Notes under the pieces: model-generated
Told to the model about the DNA's origin: nothing
The model's input: only the letters and a program-made list of their open reading frames with translations
Databases searched by the model: none
Made by a program: the position numbers and the translations under genes
In this document: piece by piece, positions 17,777 to 27,113 of the stretch
Numbering within the stretch: position 1 is the stretch's first letter
How the letters are laid out: each line of letters opens with the position of its first letter
Assembly: GCA_028712075.1 (NCBI GenBank)
Contig: JAQTQX010000012.1
Span: 1 to 64,000, forward strand
DNA from: Desulfuromonadaceae bacterium
GTDB taxonomy: Bacteria > Desulfobacterota > Desulfuromonadia > Geobacterales > Pseudopelobacteraceae
Direction: 5' to 3'
Length of the DNA: 64,000 nucleotides

Positions 17777-19012
17777 CTATGAAATTACAATTACTGGCTC
17801 TAATACATAGAAATATCCATAAGTACTACTGGCAGCCGTTTCTGTAGCGAAGCCACAGAAACGTGTGTTGAACTCATCAAAACTAATGCTCATGGCAACA
17901 AGAGTCGTCGTTGTGACAGTTGTTGTTGGGCCAATGGCCGAATAGCCGGTAATAATCCAACTTTCGTTCACGCGTTCAAATCTCGCGAATTTTATTATAG
18001 GATTATTTAGGTAGTACATATAAATTTCGCCCGCGCCTGTTACTGCAATATCGGCATGTTCATCAAGCTGGTCTGGCCCAAATAACCCCGATGGGATATT
18101 TGTGGTCGCCGTGAGAGACAGATTTGTCCCGGAAATGGTTAAATCATAAGCCGCGAAGACATTGGCCTCGGTCCGATGAAATACAACCACGGAAGACGAA
18201 GATACTGCAGCAACCAATGCACCTTGGGCGTAGGTTGTATAAGCGCTAGATTTGACTGCCAAAGGAGTATTTATGGTGGCAGTGGTGTCTGATATTGTTA
18301 TAGTTGCCGCATGCAATTGGGTCGACTCTTCATATACCACCACAGCCATTGAATCCGATATTAAACAAAGCGACTGCCGCGGGACGCCACTAAATTCGCT
18401 TGTAAACCCAATTGCTGCACCAAATGTGGGAGCTGCTCCCGATACGTTTAAAACGGCGACAACATTAGCTGTAGCTGACGTTCTCCATAACGCGATTGCC
18501 CGCGATCCGTCACTTAATATCGACAGGCCTAAAACTCCGGTAGGTGCCGTCGCTGGTAATGCTGTACGAGCCGAAAATGAAGGGGTAGTTCCCGACACGG
18601 TTATGATCCATGCTCCATAGGCACTAACAAAAAGAGCCTTATTTTCACCTATCTTCTCAAGTCTTTGCAGAGTCGTGCTTCCAAAAACCGTACATGCAGC
18701 CGTAACCATTGAATCATAAGTAATGTTTTTACTTCCTTGACCATCCAACCCTAGAGTCCCTATTCTAGCAGACACACCATTGGAGTTCTGATCAGTATGC
18801 ACAACCAGCACTCGTGTTGCATCAAGGTTACACACTAAAAAATTTGTGGTTATCGCTGTACCTAATGTAATCTGAGTAAGCAAGACATCTGCCTTGATAT
18901 TATTTGATATGGTGCCAGTTGTGAGGGTACCATCATCGGTGGTTCTCCGAGGTGCTCCCCCCAACCCCACGAACGCGCTGGAACATCCTGGTAGTTTCAA
19001 TAGATGAGTCAT
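17777..19012 (-). CDS. Putative tail fibre/receptor-binding protein, propeller-like repeats
   Basis: Protein of 411 residues from the ATG at 19012 with AGGAG ten bases upstream; a longer frame to 19081 overlaps the previous gene and is rejected. It is made of repeated strand patterns such as ADVLLTQITLG, RVLVVHTDQNS, SRAIALWRTS, SMAVVVYEEST and SSVVVFHRTE, spaced about 50 residues apart. That suggests a beta-propeller or similar repeat fold. Ser/Thr/Ala-rich, no enzymatic motif. Position after the collar-type fibre gene suggests host recognition. Codon use is less GC-rich than in the structural genes, as is common for exchanged fibre modules. Confidence 0.6.
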   Translation of the reverse strand: MTHLLKLPGCSSAFVGLGGAPRRTTDDGTLTTGTISNNIKADVLLTQITLGTAITTNFLVCNLDATRVLVVHTDQNSNGVSARIGTLGLDGQGSKNITYDSMVTAACTVFGSTTLQRLEKIGENKALFVSAYGAWIITVSGTTPSFSARTALPATAPTGVLGLSILSDGSRAIALWRTSATANVVAVLNVSGAAPTFGAAIGFTSEFSGVPRQSLCLISDSMAVVVYEESTQLHAATITISDTTATINTPLAVKSSAYTTYAQGALVAAVSSSSVVVFHRTEANVFAAYDLTISGTNLSLTATTNIPSGLFGPDQLDEHADIAVTGAGEIYMYYLNNPIIKFARFERVNESWIITGYSAIGPTTTVTTTTLVAMSISFDEFNTRFCGFATETAASSTYGYFYVLEPVIVIS

Positions 19013-19014
19013 GA

Positions 19015-19428
19015 TCAATACTCCTGGCGGGCAACATTCCAAACCACCCCAGATGCCAGCGCAACCTGATTGCCACCCCATAATGAGTCACCAACCTCCA
19101 TCAGCAACGGGGTGGTCAGAGAGATTGTACTGAATGTGGTTGTTGTGATTTCGGCGGTGGCCGCTACAGTCAGGGCTGCCATTTTTACAGACCGTATTAA
19201 CCGCTTTGTCGCACCACCATCCTTGGAGATAAACAACAGCAGTGATGAATCCGTTACAGTTGCCCTGGGGGCTGCAGTTATGGAAACAACCGCTGACTGT
19301 TTGGTCAATGTTGGCACGATTTCAACGGTATTTGTTGGCGCATCTCCGGTGAGTGCAGCACACGCTGCCGTTGTGACTGCTGTGGTCGTCTTGATGTCCT
19401 GCGCATATGGCACTAAAAACGTATTCAT
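19015..19428 (-). CDS. Tail fibre-region structural protein
   Basis: Protein of 137 residues. Thr/Ala-rich strands (AVVSITAAPRATVTDSSLLL, ISLTTPLLMEVGDSLW) suggest a small beta-sandwich. AAAAAAGGAGATC precedes the ATG. The order collar fibre, this protein, propeller-like fibre suggests a linker or trimerisation piece between fibre parts. No family recognised. Confidence 0.55.
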   Translation of the reverse strand: MNTFLVPYAQDIKTTTAVTTAACAALTGDAPTNTVEIVPTLTKQSAVVSITAAPRATVTDSSLLLFISKDGGATKRLIRSVKMAALTVAATAEITTTTFSTISLTTPLLMEVGDSLWGGNQVALASGVVWNVARQEY

Positions 19429-19443
19429 AGTAGATCTCCTTTT

Positions 19444-20028
19444 TTAACTATTGTATGCCGCTGTTATGGCGTGGATCTGAGCTAAAATTGTCATATTGGA
19501 AAATGGTTCCGGATTTGGGAGTGTTGCTATTGTTCCTGCGATCGTACCTGCCAAGGTATCCACGGCATCATCTACATATGCCCGAGTGGCCGTGACGACG
19601 TAAGGGTCGATCACCATATTAACAACGTCGGAGGCGAGCACGTCCAGCATGCCACGGATGACAATATCGAATAACGTGGGTCCGCCGGGCGCCGGCAATT
19701 CGATTATCTGATGCATGCCGATGGCGAACAGAACACCGGTGGATGACAGCAGCCCGAACTCGCGGAGAGTGAAACCGCCGACATCGGGAGGGAGGGGCGC
19801 ATCGCAGATAATCCGGTTCGGATGATCAGGGGCATTGGTGATTGCCAGCAACGGTATGCGCTCACACTCATTGAGCAGCGCCTCTTCAGCGCCGGTGACC
19901 TCGTACCATGCGCCGTTGGCATCACCGAGTGCCATCTGCGTGATGTCTACAGTTCGTTCCTCCACAACGGCGTTCACAAATTCCGCTTCGCCTGCAGCTG
20001 TTAATTTTAATCCGAGTACGATTGGCAT
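19444..20028 (-). CDS. Tail-collar fibre protein (phage tail-collar family)
   Basis: Protein of 194 residues. MPIVLGLKLTAAGEAEFVNA, then VDITQMALGDANG, then PLPPDVGGFTLREFGLL match the N-terminal domain of DUF3751-type tail-collar fibre proteins, which attach fibres to the baseplate of Mu- and P2-like phages. It ends soon after that domain, so the fibre shaft is presumably supplied by the next two genes. AAGGAGGGACC gives a strong ribosome site. Confidence 0.78.
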   Translation of the reverse strand: MPIVLGLKLTAAGEAEFVNAVVEERTVDITQMALGDANGAWYEVTGAEEALLNECERIPLLAITNAPDHPNRIICDAPLPPDVGGFTLREFGLLSSTGVLFAIGMHQIIELPAPGGPTLFDIVIRGMLDVLASDVVNMVIDPYVVTATRAYVDDAVDTLAGTIAGTIATLPNPEPFSNMTILAQIHAITAAYNS

Positions 20029-20037
20029 GGTCCCTCC

Positions 20038-20694
20038 TTAAAGAGCGTGCGGCTGGGTGGTCACGGTCATGCCGGTCACACAGCCTGTTGTTATATGGAT
20101 ACGGGCGGGCGGTTGAAAGCTGGGTTCAGGGTGCGCCGGGGTCGTGACGGTCATGCCGATCGCACTGGCAGCCGCGATATGCATGGTGCCCGGTGTGGCG
20201 AATCCCAGCGTGGCCAGTTTTGACCGGGCCGGCTTTACCTCATTGATTGCCCAGATTATTGACGCCGCACTGACGGATGGGACCGTGATGGATTCACACA
20301 TCAGCCATACCCTAAATGAGGCCCAGCGGGCGGGATCCTCGGCACGCATATTGACCACGTCCGCTTCGGTAAAACCGAACCCGGCCGTAAGCGCCTCGGT
20401 CATTGCCGACTCCCGGCCGCCGGAAACCCACCAGACATAGGCAAAACGGATGCGCTCCGCCCAATGTTCAGCGGGCTCCAGGGGATGGCGGACAATGCCG
20501 CGTGCGGCCGCGAAACGGTACAAAAACGCATCATCACATCTGGATGGAAAGAACTGATCGCGCAGGGCCAGCATATCGGTGCGCGCGGCATCAAGGGAGT
20601 CCGCGCCACCCTCGGCCAGCATGGCCAGCGGACCGGGCCGTTGGATGAACGGCAGGCGCAACGTCCGGCTGAAATAGTCCCAGAAGATTCCCAT
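20038..20694 (-). CDS. Tail protein I (P2 I/Mu gp48-like baseplate wedge)
   Basis: Protein of 218 residues. The LPFIQRPGPLAMLAEGGADS start, then LRDQFFPSRCDDAFLYRFAA and RHPLEPAEHWAERIRFAYVW, give the tail-protein-I family plan seen in Mu-like prophages. The C-terminus has two copies of a GMTVTT strand about 30 residues apart (ASAIGMTVTTPAHPEP and GCVTGMTVTTQPHAL), a small duplicated tip. Follows the baseplate J gene with a TAATATG junction. Confidence 0.8.
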   Translation of the reverse strand: MGIFWDYFSRTLRLPFIQRPGPLAMLAEGGADSLDAARTDMLALRDQFFPSRCDDAFLYRFAAARGIVRHPLEPAEHWAERIRFAYVWWVSGGRESAMTEALTAGFGFTEADVVNMRAEDPARWASFRVWLMCESITVPSVSAASIIWAINEVKPARSKLATLGFATPGTMHIAAASAIGMTVTTPAHPEPSFQPPARIHITTGCVTGMTVTTQPHAL

Positions 20695-20695
20695 A

Positions 20696-21871
20696 TTACG
20701 CCTCGGCTGCCCAGATCGACGTCAGGGTAATGCTGTCCAAGACGGCAAGACCATCATCCGGCACGGCAACATCCGCAACCGGCAAAATAACGTTTAAGCG
20801 CTTGACGTTAGGCAGCATCATTGCCCAGCGGAGACGATCAAGCGTGACATCGTCGGCGATATTCAGCGGAGATATTCCCTCCACGGCAGTCACTGAGGCA
20901 AACAACGCGCGTACCCGGTTTTCGGCCAGAGCCAGGGTGGCGGCCTGATCACCGGAGGTCAGTTCCAGTTCCACCTCGATAGTTACGTTGACCGCCTCCG
21001 GACTGCGTATTTCCACATCGTCGTTGATCGGTATCTTTTCGTCGCCGGCGCCGGTGCCGAGAATATTGGCCGTAACGGCAGCGAGGAGAGCTTCGGTCGG
21101 CATGCCGGCGGTACCGACGACCAACACATCCACCGTACCTTCGCCGCGGGGATGCTGATCAAGCACCTTCACCCGCGCCACGCCCGTCACCTCCAGAGCC
21201 CACGCCTGGTATGCGTACTTTGTGCAGCCGTTCAACTGTTTCCAGGCCAGCTGATAGCGCAGGCGCAGCGAGTCATCGGTTTCGCTGTCGGTCCCCTCGG
21301 TCATCAGCCATCCCGCCCGATTTTCCACGCCGTCGACGCCGGGAATGACCGTGACGATTTCACTAATCTGCCCGACGCTAACGTTGGCGGCGCCGCCGTA
21401 CTCTTCGGCCTCGACTGTGACCGCCACCTCCAGAGTACCGTTGGCAAGTACAACCGCATCCAGGGTAACGAAGCGGTACACCCGGCCAGTGCCGTCCGGC
21501 AGGGTCCGCACAACCCGCCCGGCAGGGATCGGGACATTGCCCCCCGCAGCCAGCCGGGTTAGATGGATTGTTCCGGTGGCCTTGGTTTGCGGCCGCCGGG
21601 TAATACCGACCGAGCGGCAATGCAGATCGAGCCAGAGGCCGGTGGCGCTGTCCGGAATAGCCTGGACCAGGATGACCGCCAGAAACTGATAGAGCTGCCA
21701 CAGTCCCCAGCACCACAATTCGATCAGGCCTCGCACGATCCCCTTATTGAGATTCAGACGGATCGGGAGCCAGCCCGAGGCGGCATATTCTTCCTGTTTT
21801 ACCGCCAGCCGGTCAAACATCTCTTGACGGATCTGGTCGAGACTCTTAGAGACCTGTTCTTGGATTGACAT
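20696..21871 (-). CDS. Baseplate J-like protein (Mu gp47)
   Basis: Protein of 391 residues. The baseplate J family is shown by the N-terminal helix region, GLWLDLHCRSVGITRRPQTK, GTIHLTRL..G.VPIPAGRV and GVENRAGWLMTEGTDSETDD followed by RLRYQLAWKQLNGCTKYAYQ. It forms the ring of the contractile-tail baseplate. It overlaps the end of the gp46-like gene by 26 bases, the usual tight packing of this module. Confidence 0.9.
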   Translation of the reverse strand: MSIQEQVSKSLDQIRQEMFDRLAVKQEEYAASGWLPIRLNLNKGIVRGLIELWCWGLWQLYQFLAVILVQAIPDSATGLWLDLHCRSVGITRRPQTKATGTIHLTRLAAGGNVPIPAGRVVRTLPDGTGRVYRFVTLDAVVLANGTLEVAVTVEAEEYGGAANVSVGQISEIVTVIPGVDGVENRAGWLMTEGTDSETDDSLRLRYQLAWKQLNGCTKYAYQAWALEVTGVARVKVLDQHPRGEGTVDVLVVGTAGMPTEALLAAVTANILGTGAGDEKIPINDDVEIRSPEAVNVTIEVELELTSGDQAATLALAENRVRALFASVTAVEGISPLNIADDVTLDRLRWAMMLPNVKRLNVILPVADVAVPDDGLAVLDSITLTSIWAAEA

Positions 21872-22283
21872 CGTTGATCACCATTGTTTTTTTAGTGCTG
21901 TCATAGGAAAACACCAGGTTAAATACAGTATCTTCGTCGATGAACGTCCAGGCGGCAGTGGCGCTGAATCCGCGCTCGTTGGTCGATACGACGGTGCAGG
22001 TCGCGGACCCCAAAACCACGCGGGGATCCTGCTCGATACGCTGCTCCACTTCCGCCTCGAACCCGGCCGTTTTGCCGGGTGCCAATTCATCGAGATAGAA
22101 CTCGTGACAGAGAGAGCCGAAAACGGAATCATAGAACAGTTCACCCAGGGGACTCCCCAGGCGGAGGCGTATATCCTGGACACCTGTTTCAACCCCGTCA
22201 GTCAATACCAGCTCGCCGTTGGCAGCCACCAGCGCCTGCCCCTGATCATCCAGCTTTATGTCCCGGCCAAAGAGATCCGCCAT
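21846..22283 (-). CDS. Baseplate wedge protein (Mu gp46, GPW/gp25-like)
   Basis: Protein of 145 residues. The plan ADLFGRDIKLDDQGQALVAA, GVQDIRLRLGSPLGELFYD, AEVEQRIEQDPRVVLGSATC matches Mu gp46 and the gp25-type wedge family. It connects tail tube and baseplate. The start codon overlaps the preceding stop (TAATG). Confidence 0.85.
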   Translation of the reverse strand: MADLFGRDIKLDDQGQALVAANGELVLTDGVETGVQDIRLRLGSPLGELFYDSVFGSLCHEFYLDELAPGKTAGFEAEVEQRIEQDPRVVLGSATCTVVSTNERGFSATAAWTFIDEDTVFNLVFSYDSTKKTMVINDVNPRTGL

Positions 22284-22486
22284 TACAAAATTTTCCCGGT
22301 GTGCTCGCCGTCAGGCGCTCCCGACGTTGTTTGTACTTCCGCATCGGCTTGCAGATGATCGACAATGGCGTTGGCGATCGCCTCGGCCATCAGTGACGCC
22401 TTGGCGTGTTCACCTTGGGTCACGATCCCGAGGCCGTTCAGTTCGGTGATGATCAGCGCTTTCAATACACCCTTGCTCAGTGCCAT
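22283..22486 (-). CDS. Small baseplate-module protein
   Basis: Protein of 67 residues: MALSKGVLKALIITELNGLG, a helical middle and a polar tail ending TSGAPDGEHTGKIL. The start at 22486 follows the spike gene stop by one base. A short protein of this type lies between spike and gp46 genes in several Mu-like phages. The HTGKI ending hints at contact with the spike. No catalytic motif. Function unknown. Confidence 0.65.
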   Translation of the reverse strand: MALSKGVLKALIITELNGLGIVTQGEHAKASLMAEAIANAIVDHLQADAEVQTTSGAPDGEHTGKIL

Positions 22487-22487
22487 C

Positions 22488-23075
22488 TTATACTCCCGCC
22501 GTAACTGTCGATGAGCCGTCGCCATGGTTACCGCCGGTATAATGGCATTTATGTCCGGTGGTAACCACATTTGAGCCGGCGTTGAGATGGATCGCCGTGG
22601 CCGTTATGTTGGCGGTACCGCCGACCTCTATATTCCAGTCTGCGGACGTCTTGTTGATAATGTTTCCGCCAGTTTCTATCTTGATATAGACATCCGGGCT
22701 CTGCTGGATGATGAATGCGCCCAGCTCGCAGTTTGGTGCCGTGTTCTTCGCCCAGCGGAAGTTAGAAATACGCGGATAGTTCGGATCGCCGTCGTAATAG
22801 GTAATGTCGCACAGCGTACCGACCGTAGGGGGACAGACAACCCCGCGCTCCGGACCGCCCCAGAGGATGGGGATCTCGATCCGCGGGACAATCGGCTCGT
22901 TGTCATCGACGCTGTCATCGTTCCGGAGCGGCTGCACGTCCGCCCAGTATGACCCGTCGCTGGCATAGGACTTGACCACCTTCCCTTTGCGCGGCGGGCG
23001 GTAATAGTGGCGCAGGTTCGGCATGACCAGCTCGACAACCCGCTTCAATAATGATTTGAGATCCACGTCAGCCAT
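22488..23075 (-). CDS. Baseplate assembly/spike protein V (Mu gp45-like)
   Basis: Protein of 195 residues from the ATG at 23075, which overlaps the upstream stop. An N-terminal OB-like region (GKVVKSYASDGSYWADVQPL ... IEIPILWGGPERGVVCPPTV) is followed by beta strands IIQQSPDVYIKIETGGNI and a tip rich in Gly, His and Thr (HKCHYTGGNHGDGSS). This is the Mu-like membrane-piercing spike architecture, where histidines at the tip bind iron. Its HxCH/H cluster is a plausible metal site. Confidence 0.85.
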   Translation of the reverse strand: MADVDLKSLLKRVVELVMPNLRHYYRPPRKGKVVKSYASDGSYWADVQPLRNDDSVDDNEPIVPRIEIPILWGGPERGVVCPPTVGTLCDITYYDGDPNYPRISNFRWAKNTAPNCELGAFIIQQSPDVYIKIETGGNIINKTSADWNIEVGGTANITATAIHLNAGSNVVTTGHKCHYTGGNHGDGSSTVTAGV

Positions 23076-23865
23076 TTTCCCTCCCGTACCAGACAAACGT
23101 CCGGATCTTGTCCGGCGTCCCTTCATGCCGCACGCGCAGCGCACGGTGCGTAGCGGCTACCTGCCGGCGCTCGTCCTGGAGATGAATCAGGCGCGAATGG
23201 GACAGGTCGGCCGTCAGAAACGTCTCGATCAGCGAAATGCCGGTGGTCCAGTCGGTCGGAGTATGCGTGATCAGGTTCTCGAACGTTGCGATCGTCACCA
23301 CGTCCCCCGGTTCGTCAAAGTCTCCCCAGTTGACGCCGTCCCGCCCCAGCCATAACGCCCACTGGCTCATGTCCAGGGCGAACGCCTCGCTGCAGGACAG
23401 TTTCACCTGCTGGATCAGCTGCCACACTGGAATATTGGCGGCGGAGAAGCGGGGGAGCACCATGCCGGTTTCACCGATCTTGCCGACCTTCAGCCCGGCC
23501 TGGCGGATGGCGAAGGCGACGATCGCCTCCGGAGTCTCATTCTCCCATGCCTGTTTCACCAGGACGGTGGAGAGCGGTTTGGATTGATCGATCGCCCTGA
23601 TCTCCAGCTGATCGGTTGTCTCGCCCGGATATCTCCGCGCGACCGTGCCGCTCCATTCCACCGGCGGCAGGTCGCGGTACCCGAAGGTGATGACAACGGG
23701 CGCATCGGCGGCGATCGCGTTATAGAGTTCGCCGCCGGGATCGGGCAGGGTTACTCCGGCCCGCCCCAGGGGATAGTGGCGGAGCGACTCTATCCACCAG
23801 CGGGGACAGCGGGTGATTTCGTAATCGCCGATCGTAATCTGCAGCTGCAGTCCGGATAGTTCCAT
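23068..23865 (-). CDS. Baseplate hub protein (P2 gpD/Mu gp44-like)
   Basis: Protein of 265 residues. QITIGDYEITRCPRWWIESL, the segment VITFGYRDLPPVEWSGTVAR and TTDQLEIRAIDQSKPLSTVL give a hub-domain pattern with beta barrels resembling gpD/gp27 hubs. It lies between the N-like protein and the spike, the normal hub position. Shorter than P2 gpD (about 390). ATG overlaps the previous stop. Confidence 0.7.
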   Translation of the reverse strand: MELSGLQLQITIGDYEITRCPRWWIESLRHYPLGRAGVTLPDPGGELYNAIAADAPVVITFGYRDLPPVEWSGTVARRYPGETTDQLEIRAIDQSKPLSTVLVKQAWENETPEAIVAFAIRQAGLKVGKIGETGMVLPRFSAANIPVWQLIQQVKLSCSEAFALDMSQWALWLGRDGVNWGDFDEPGDVVTIATFENLITHTPTDWTTGISLIETFLTADLSHSRLIHLQDERRQVAATHRALRVRHEGTPDKIRTFVWYGRENG

Positions 23866-24527
23866 CAGAAGTTATACCCCGCATTAAAGCCCGCAATAAA
23901 CGGGTTGGTCGTGTCCTTGGTGATTGACGGCGCCGCCGGCGGGTCTTTTTTCGCTGTTTTCGGCGCCGCAGATGGGGATGCCGGACTCGCCGCGGTTTCC
24001 CGCTTTACCACTGCCGGTACATGTTCGACGAAGGTCAGTACGGCGCGGATCTCGTCGCTTTGATCATCCTCGTCGGATTGCAGGCCGTAGAATACCAGCC
24101 GGGTCACGCCCCTGGCCTGAAGATGCCGGTTATCAATGTTGTAGATCTTCGGGTGCGGTTTCTTCGGACCTTCCGAGTTTTTGAAAAACTTGTTGATGAT
24201 TTTGAGCTTATCGTAGCAGGTGCTTATCTCCTCGGTAGCCTCGTCCTGGTCACAGAGCAGACTCAGCGTGATTTTCACTTCGGTATCGTCCCATCCCATC
24301 GGCACCTTGGCCTTGCCGCTCATGGCGTCACGCTCCGCCCGGTCGAACTTCACTCCCGCATTGGTCGTCATCGAGACGAAGATTCCGGGGAGCGTCTCGC
24401 CGCCCAGCTTGACCTCGCCGTCCTCGAAGCTGAGAAACATGTCGATCAGGTTGGATTTTTTGGCCTCGACGGGTTTAGCGGCCGGTGAACTCGTGACAGT
24501 CGGCGGCGCGGGAATATCAAGCGGCAT
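23865..24527 (-). CDS. Tail protein between tape measure and hub (Mu N/gp43 position)
   Basis: Protein of 220 residues. A Pro/Ala/Lys-rich N-terminus and C-terminus (AASPASPSAAPKTAKKD) flank a core with LGGETLPGIFVSMTTNAGVK and VTRLVFYGLQSDEDD. The core resembles the DUF276/LysM-like tail protein region that links tube and baseplate. The final GFNAGYNF is a common phage tail-protein ending. Overlaps the tape measure stop by 11 bases. Exact Mu equivalent not certain. Confidence 0.6.
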   Translation of the reverse strand: MPLDIPAPPTVTSSPAAKPVEAKKSNLIDMFLSFEDGEVKLGGETLPGIFVSMTTNAGVKFDRAERDAMSGKAKVPMGWDDTEVKITLSLLCDQDEATEEISTCYDKLKIINKFFKNSEGPKKPHPKIYNIDNRHLQARGVTRLVFYGLQSDEDDQSDEIRAVLTFVEHVPAVVKRETAASPASPSAAPKTAKKDPPAAPSITKDTTNPFIAGFNAGYNF

Positions 24528-26976
24528 CGGACCCCTCCACCAGCGCCTGGAGCTGGGCGATGAAATCCCTGGCGTCCGAGACGCCGGAGAGTTGCACGGT
24601 CAGGCTTTGGATCACTATCGATTTCCCGCCGGATTGCGTGCCGGTTCCCGACTCGGCAGCTGCCTGCCTGGCGAGCGCGGGGATGTTGAGCGTAGGGGCC
24701 TCCAGAGCCGGGACGGTGATTTTCGGCGGTGTCAGTGCGTTGATCTGCTGGATCTGGCCGGACATGGCCGGCAGCGCCGGTATATTGGCCAGGGCCGGGG
24801 TCACGGCAACCGACGTGGTCAGGGCAGCGCCCGCCAGGGCAGTGGCCATGGTTTGGCGCAGGCTGGAAGCCTTGCCGGTGATCCCCTCGCCCAGGGTAGT
24901 CATGATCCGCGATCCGGAAAGGGTCAGCTGGGAGAGCGGACCTTCCTTGGCGTCGGAGAAGGGGAGCAGGTTCCGGACCTTTTCAAAAATATCCTGAATG
25001 GCGTCGACCGGGCCGGTGGCGACCGACTTGATGCCGTCGACCAGCGTGCCGATGATCTTCTGTCCGGAGGTGTAGAGCCCTTGGAAAATCGGCGCGATCG
25101 AGTTTAAAACGCCCGCGAATACGGTGTATATTGCCCCGCCGATCTGAGCCGAGATCCCGGCGATCGCATTCAATATGCCGGTGTACGTGGCTAAAATGGT
25201 CGGGCCGATTTGGGACAGGAAACTGACGACGGCGGTGTACGCGGAGGCGATCAGCGTCGGGATGGCGTTGAGCAGCCCGGCCAGCGCATCGGAAACGGCC
25301 GTGGAGATCCGGGGGACGGCTTCCCAGAGGCGACCCATCACGTCCCAGACCAGCGAAAAGGGGAGCATGATCCATTGCGCCAGGTTCGCCCATCCCTTGG
25401 CGATCAGGCCGATGCTGAACCCCATAAAAAACAGAAAGGCATTGATTCCGGTCTTGAACCACTCCACCCGGCGGTACATCCAGACGAACATCGCGCCGAG
25501 CGCCACGATTGCGGCGGTAATGCCGGCCACGATCCAGGTGATGGGATTGGCCAGTAGCGCAGCCGTCATGCTCCATAGTGCCGGAGTGGCCGCAAATGCC
25601 GCCAGTTTGATCATCTCGATCGCCTTAACCAGCAAGCCAAATCCGACAATCATCTTGGTCACCAGCGTGCCGCCGATGCCGATCGCCAACAGCAGGCCGC
25701 CGACCGCCAGCGCCGTGGCCGTCAGGGCGATGGCAATGCCGCCGATGATGCCGGCAGTCCTTGGATGGGCCAGGATCCACGTATCGAGGCGACCGGCCAG
25801 ATCGTTCATGGTTTTCATGATACCGAGCAGCCCGGCGGTTTTGGTCACCACCGCGCCGATATGGGCTACCACGTTTGCAACCGTGCCCGTCAAGGTCTCC
25901 CACTGCATCTTGGTGCCGGACATGATCTCCTGGATCTTGGTCTGCATGTCCGCCTGGTTCTTCATCCGGAGGGTCATGGCGTCGAAGCCGGCCACTCCCT
26001 GGTTGATAAATACGGAGAGCGGCCTGGATGCTTCCTGACCGAACAGTTTGGAAAGGACCAGCAGCTGCTCCTGGGGATTGATGCGGCGCAGCTTTTCCAT
26101 CTCCGCCATCATATTCCGGATGCCGATGAAGTTGCCGGCGCCGTCGAAGAAGTTCAGCTTGATCCCCTTGGCGTCCAGGATCGGGCCGATCAACTTCTTG
26201 ATTTTTCCCGCATCGAGCCTGCTGCTGATTTCGGCCATGCGCGAGAGCGCCATGGCGAAGTTTGTGCCGGCCTGGGATCCCTCGATACTGGAGGTGGCCA
26301 TCATGCCGATCGCGGCGGATACATCCTGCCCGGCGGCGAGTCCCTGCACGCGCAGCGCCTTCAGGGACGCCCCGGCGTACTTCAGCGATTCGGCCAGGTC
26401 GGTAACGTTGACCCCGGCCGCACCCTTCAGGCGCTGCAGGATATCCATGAACGGCACCGCCTCGGTATCGGCGATGCCCAGGGCTTCGGTGAACTTCGCC
26501 ACGTGGGTGGCAGCCTGCACGAACGGCACCTTCATCAGAACCGCGAACTTGGCGGCCGCTTCCCCCATGCCGCCCAGGATCACGTTGGTCTGCACTCCCT
26601 GCTCGCGCAGGGCGGTGAACATCTCGATCATGCCCTGGGTAGAACCCGGAAGCGCGGTACCGAGATCCTCCGCCAGCTTGTTCAGCTTGGCGTATTCGGC
26701 CCCCACCTGACCGGTGGAATCCATCAGGAGGGTGCGCAGTCCGAGTTGCGCCTCCTCCAGGTTGGCAAACTGGGTCACGGCCACGCCGAGGCCGAGCGCG
26801 CCGGCCACCCCGGCACCGGCAATCCACGCCCCGTAATTTTTGAACTTGTCAAAGACCGGCTGCAGCTTTTCGGCCTTGGAGGCAAGCGAATCGATACTCT
26901 TCGAGATCGCGTTGACCGGTCCTGAGACCATGTCCATGACCTTGAGTAATATGCCGAGTGCGAAGATCGATTCCAT
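24517..26976 (-). CDS. Tail tape measure protein
   Basis: Protein of 819 residues. Helical N-terminus with SKSIDSLASKAEKLQPVFDK, then the TP901-type core (GLRTLLMDSTGQVGAEYAKL ... VNVTDLAESLKYAGASLKAL ... SIEGSQAGTNFAMALSRMAE), two to four central hydrophobic helices (ATALAVGGLLLAIGIGGTLV, WIVAGITAAIVALGAMFVWM) and an Ala/Pro-rich C-terminus. The length sets tail length; about 820 residues implies a tail near 120 nm if fully helical. One stem upstream are the chaperone genes with their frameshift. Confidence 0.9.
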   Translation of the reverse strand: MESIFALGILLKVMDMVSGPVNAISKSIDSLASKAEKLQPVFDKFKNYGAWIAGAGVAGALGLGVAVTQFANLEEAQLGLRTLLMDSTGQVGAEYAKLNKLAEDLGTALPGSTQGMIEMFTALREQGVQTNVILGGMGEAAAKFAVLMKVPFVQAATHVAKFTEALGIADTEAVPFMDILQRLKGAAGVNVTDLAESLKYAGASLKALRVQGLAAGQDVSAAIGMMATSSIEGSQAGTNFAMALSRMAEISSRLDAGKIKKLIGPILDAKGIKLNFFDGAGNFIGIRNMMAEMEKLRRINPQEQLLVLSKLFGQEASRPLSVFINQGVAGFDAMTLRMKNQADMQTKIQEIMSGTKMQWETLTGTVANVVAHIGAVVTKTAGLLGIMKTMNDLAGRLDTWILAHPRTAGIIGGIAIALTATALAVGGLLLAIGIGGTLVTKMIVGFGLLVKAIEMIKLAAFAATPALWSMTAALLANPITWIVAGITAAIVALGAMFVWMYRRVEWFKTGINAFLFFMGFSIGLIAKGWANLAQWIMLPFSLVWDVMGRLWEAVPRISTAVSDALAGLLNAIPTLIASAYTAVVSFLSQIGPTILATYTGILNAIAGISAQIGGAIYTVFAGVLNSIAPIFQGLYTSGQKIIGTLVDGIKSVATGPVDAIQDIFEKVRNLLPFSDAKEGPLSQLTLSGSRIMTTLGEGITGKASSLRQTMATALAGAALTTSVAVTPALANIPALPAMSGQIQQINALTPPKITVPALEAPTLNIPALARQAAAESGTGTQSGGKSIVIQSLTVQLSGVSDARDFIAQLQALVEGSDAA

Positions 26977-26984
26977 TTAGAGCC

Positions 26985-27113
26985 TCACCATGAAATTTTG
27001 CCGTTGCCCCATGCTTTGTTGATTGCTCTCACGGCCCTTACAACTACCCCGATGACCAGCAGCACAATCAGTCCCAAAATATAGAGAAGCCATATTGGAA
27101 TTGTTATTGTCAT
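26985..27113 (-). CDS. Single-helix membrane mini-protein in tail module
   Basis: Protein of 42 residues: MTITIPIWLLYILGLIVLLV, a basic stretch, then a short tail ending GNGKISW. The ATG at 27113 overlaps the stop of the frameshifted chaperone frame (TGATG), and GGGGGGAAAG lies upstream. Tight coupling on both sides argues that it is real. It could be a small holin-like or tail-associated membrane peptide; function unknown. Confidence 0.6.
   Translation of the reverse strand: MTITIPIWLLYILGLIVLLVIGVVVRAVRAINKAWGNGKISW

Noticed and set aside
25625..26925. Two long frames on either strand inside the tape measure gene
   Set aside because: Shadows caused by high GC at third positions; Arg/Gly/His-rich translations without motifs.
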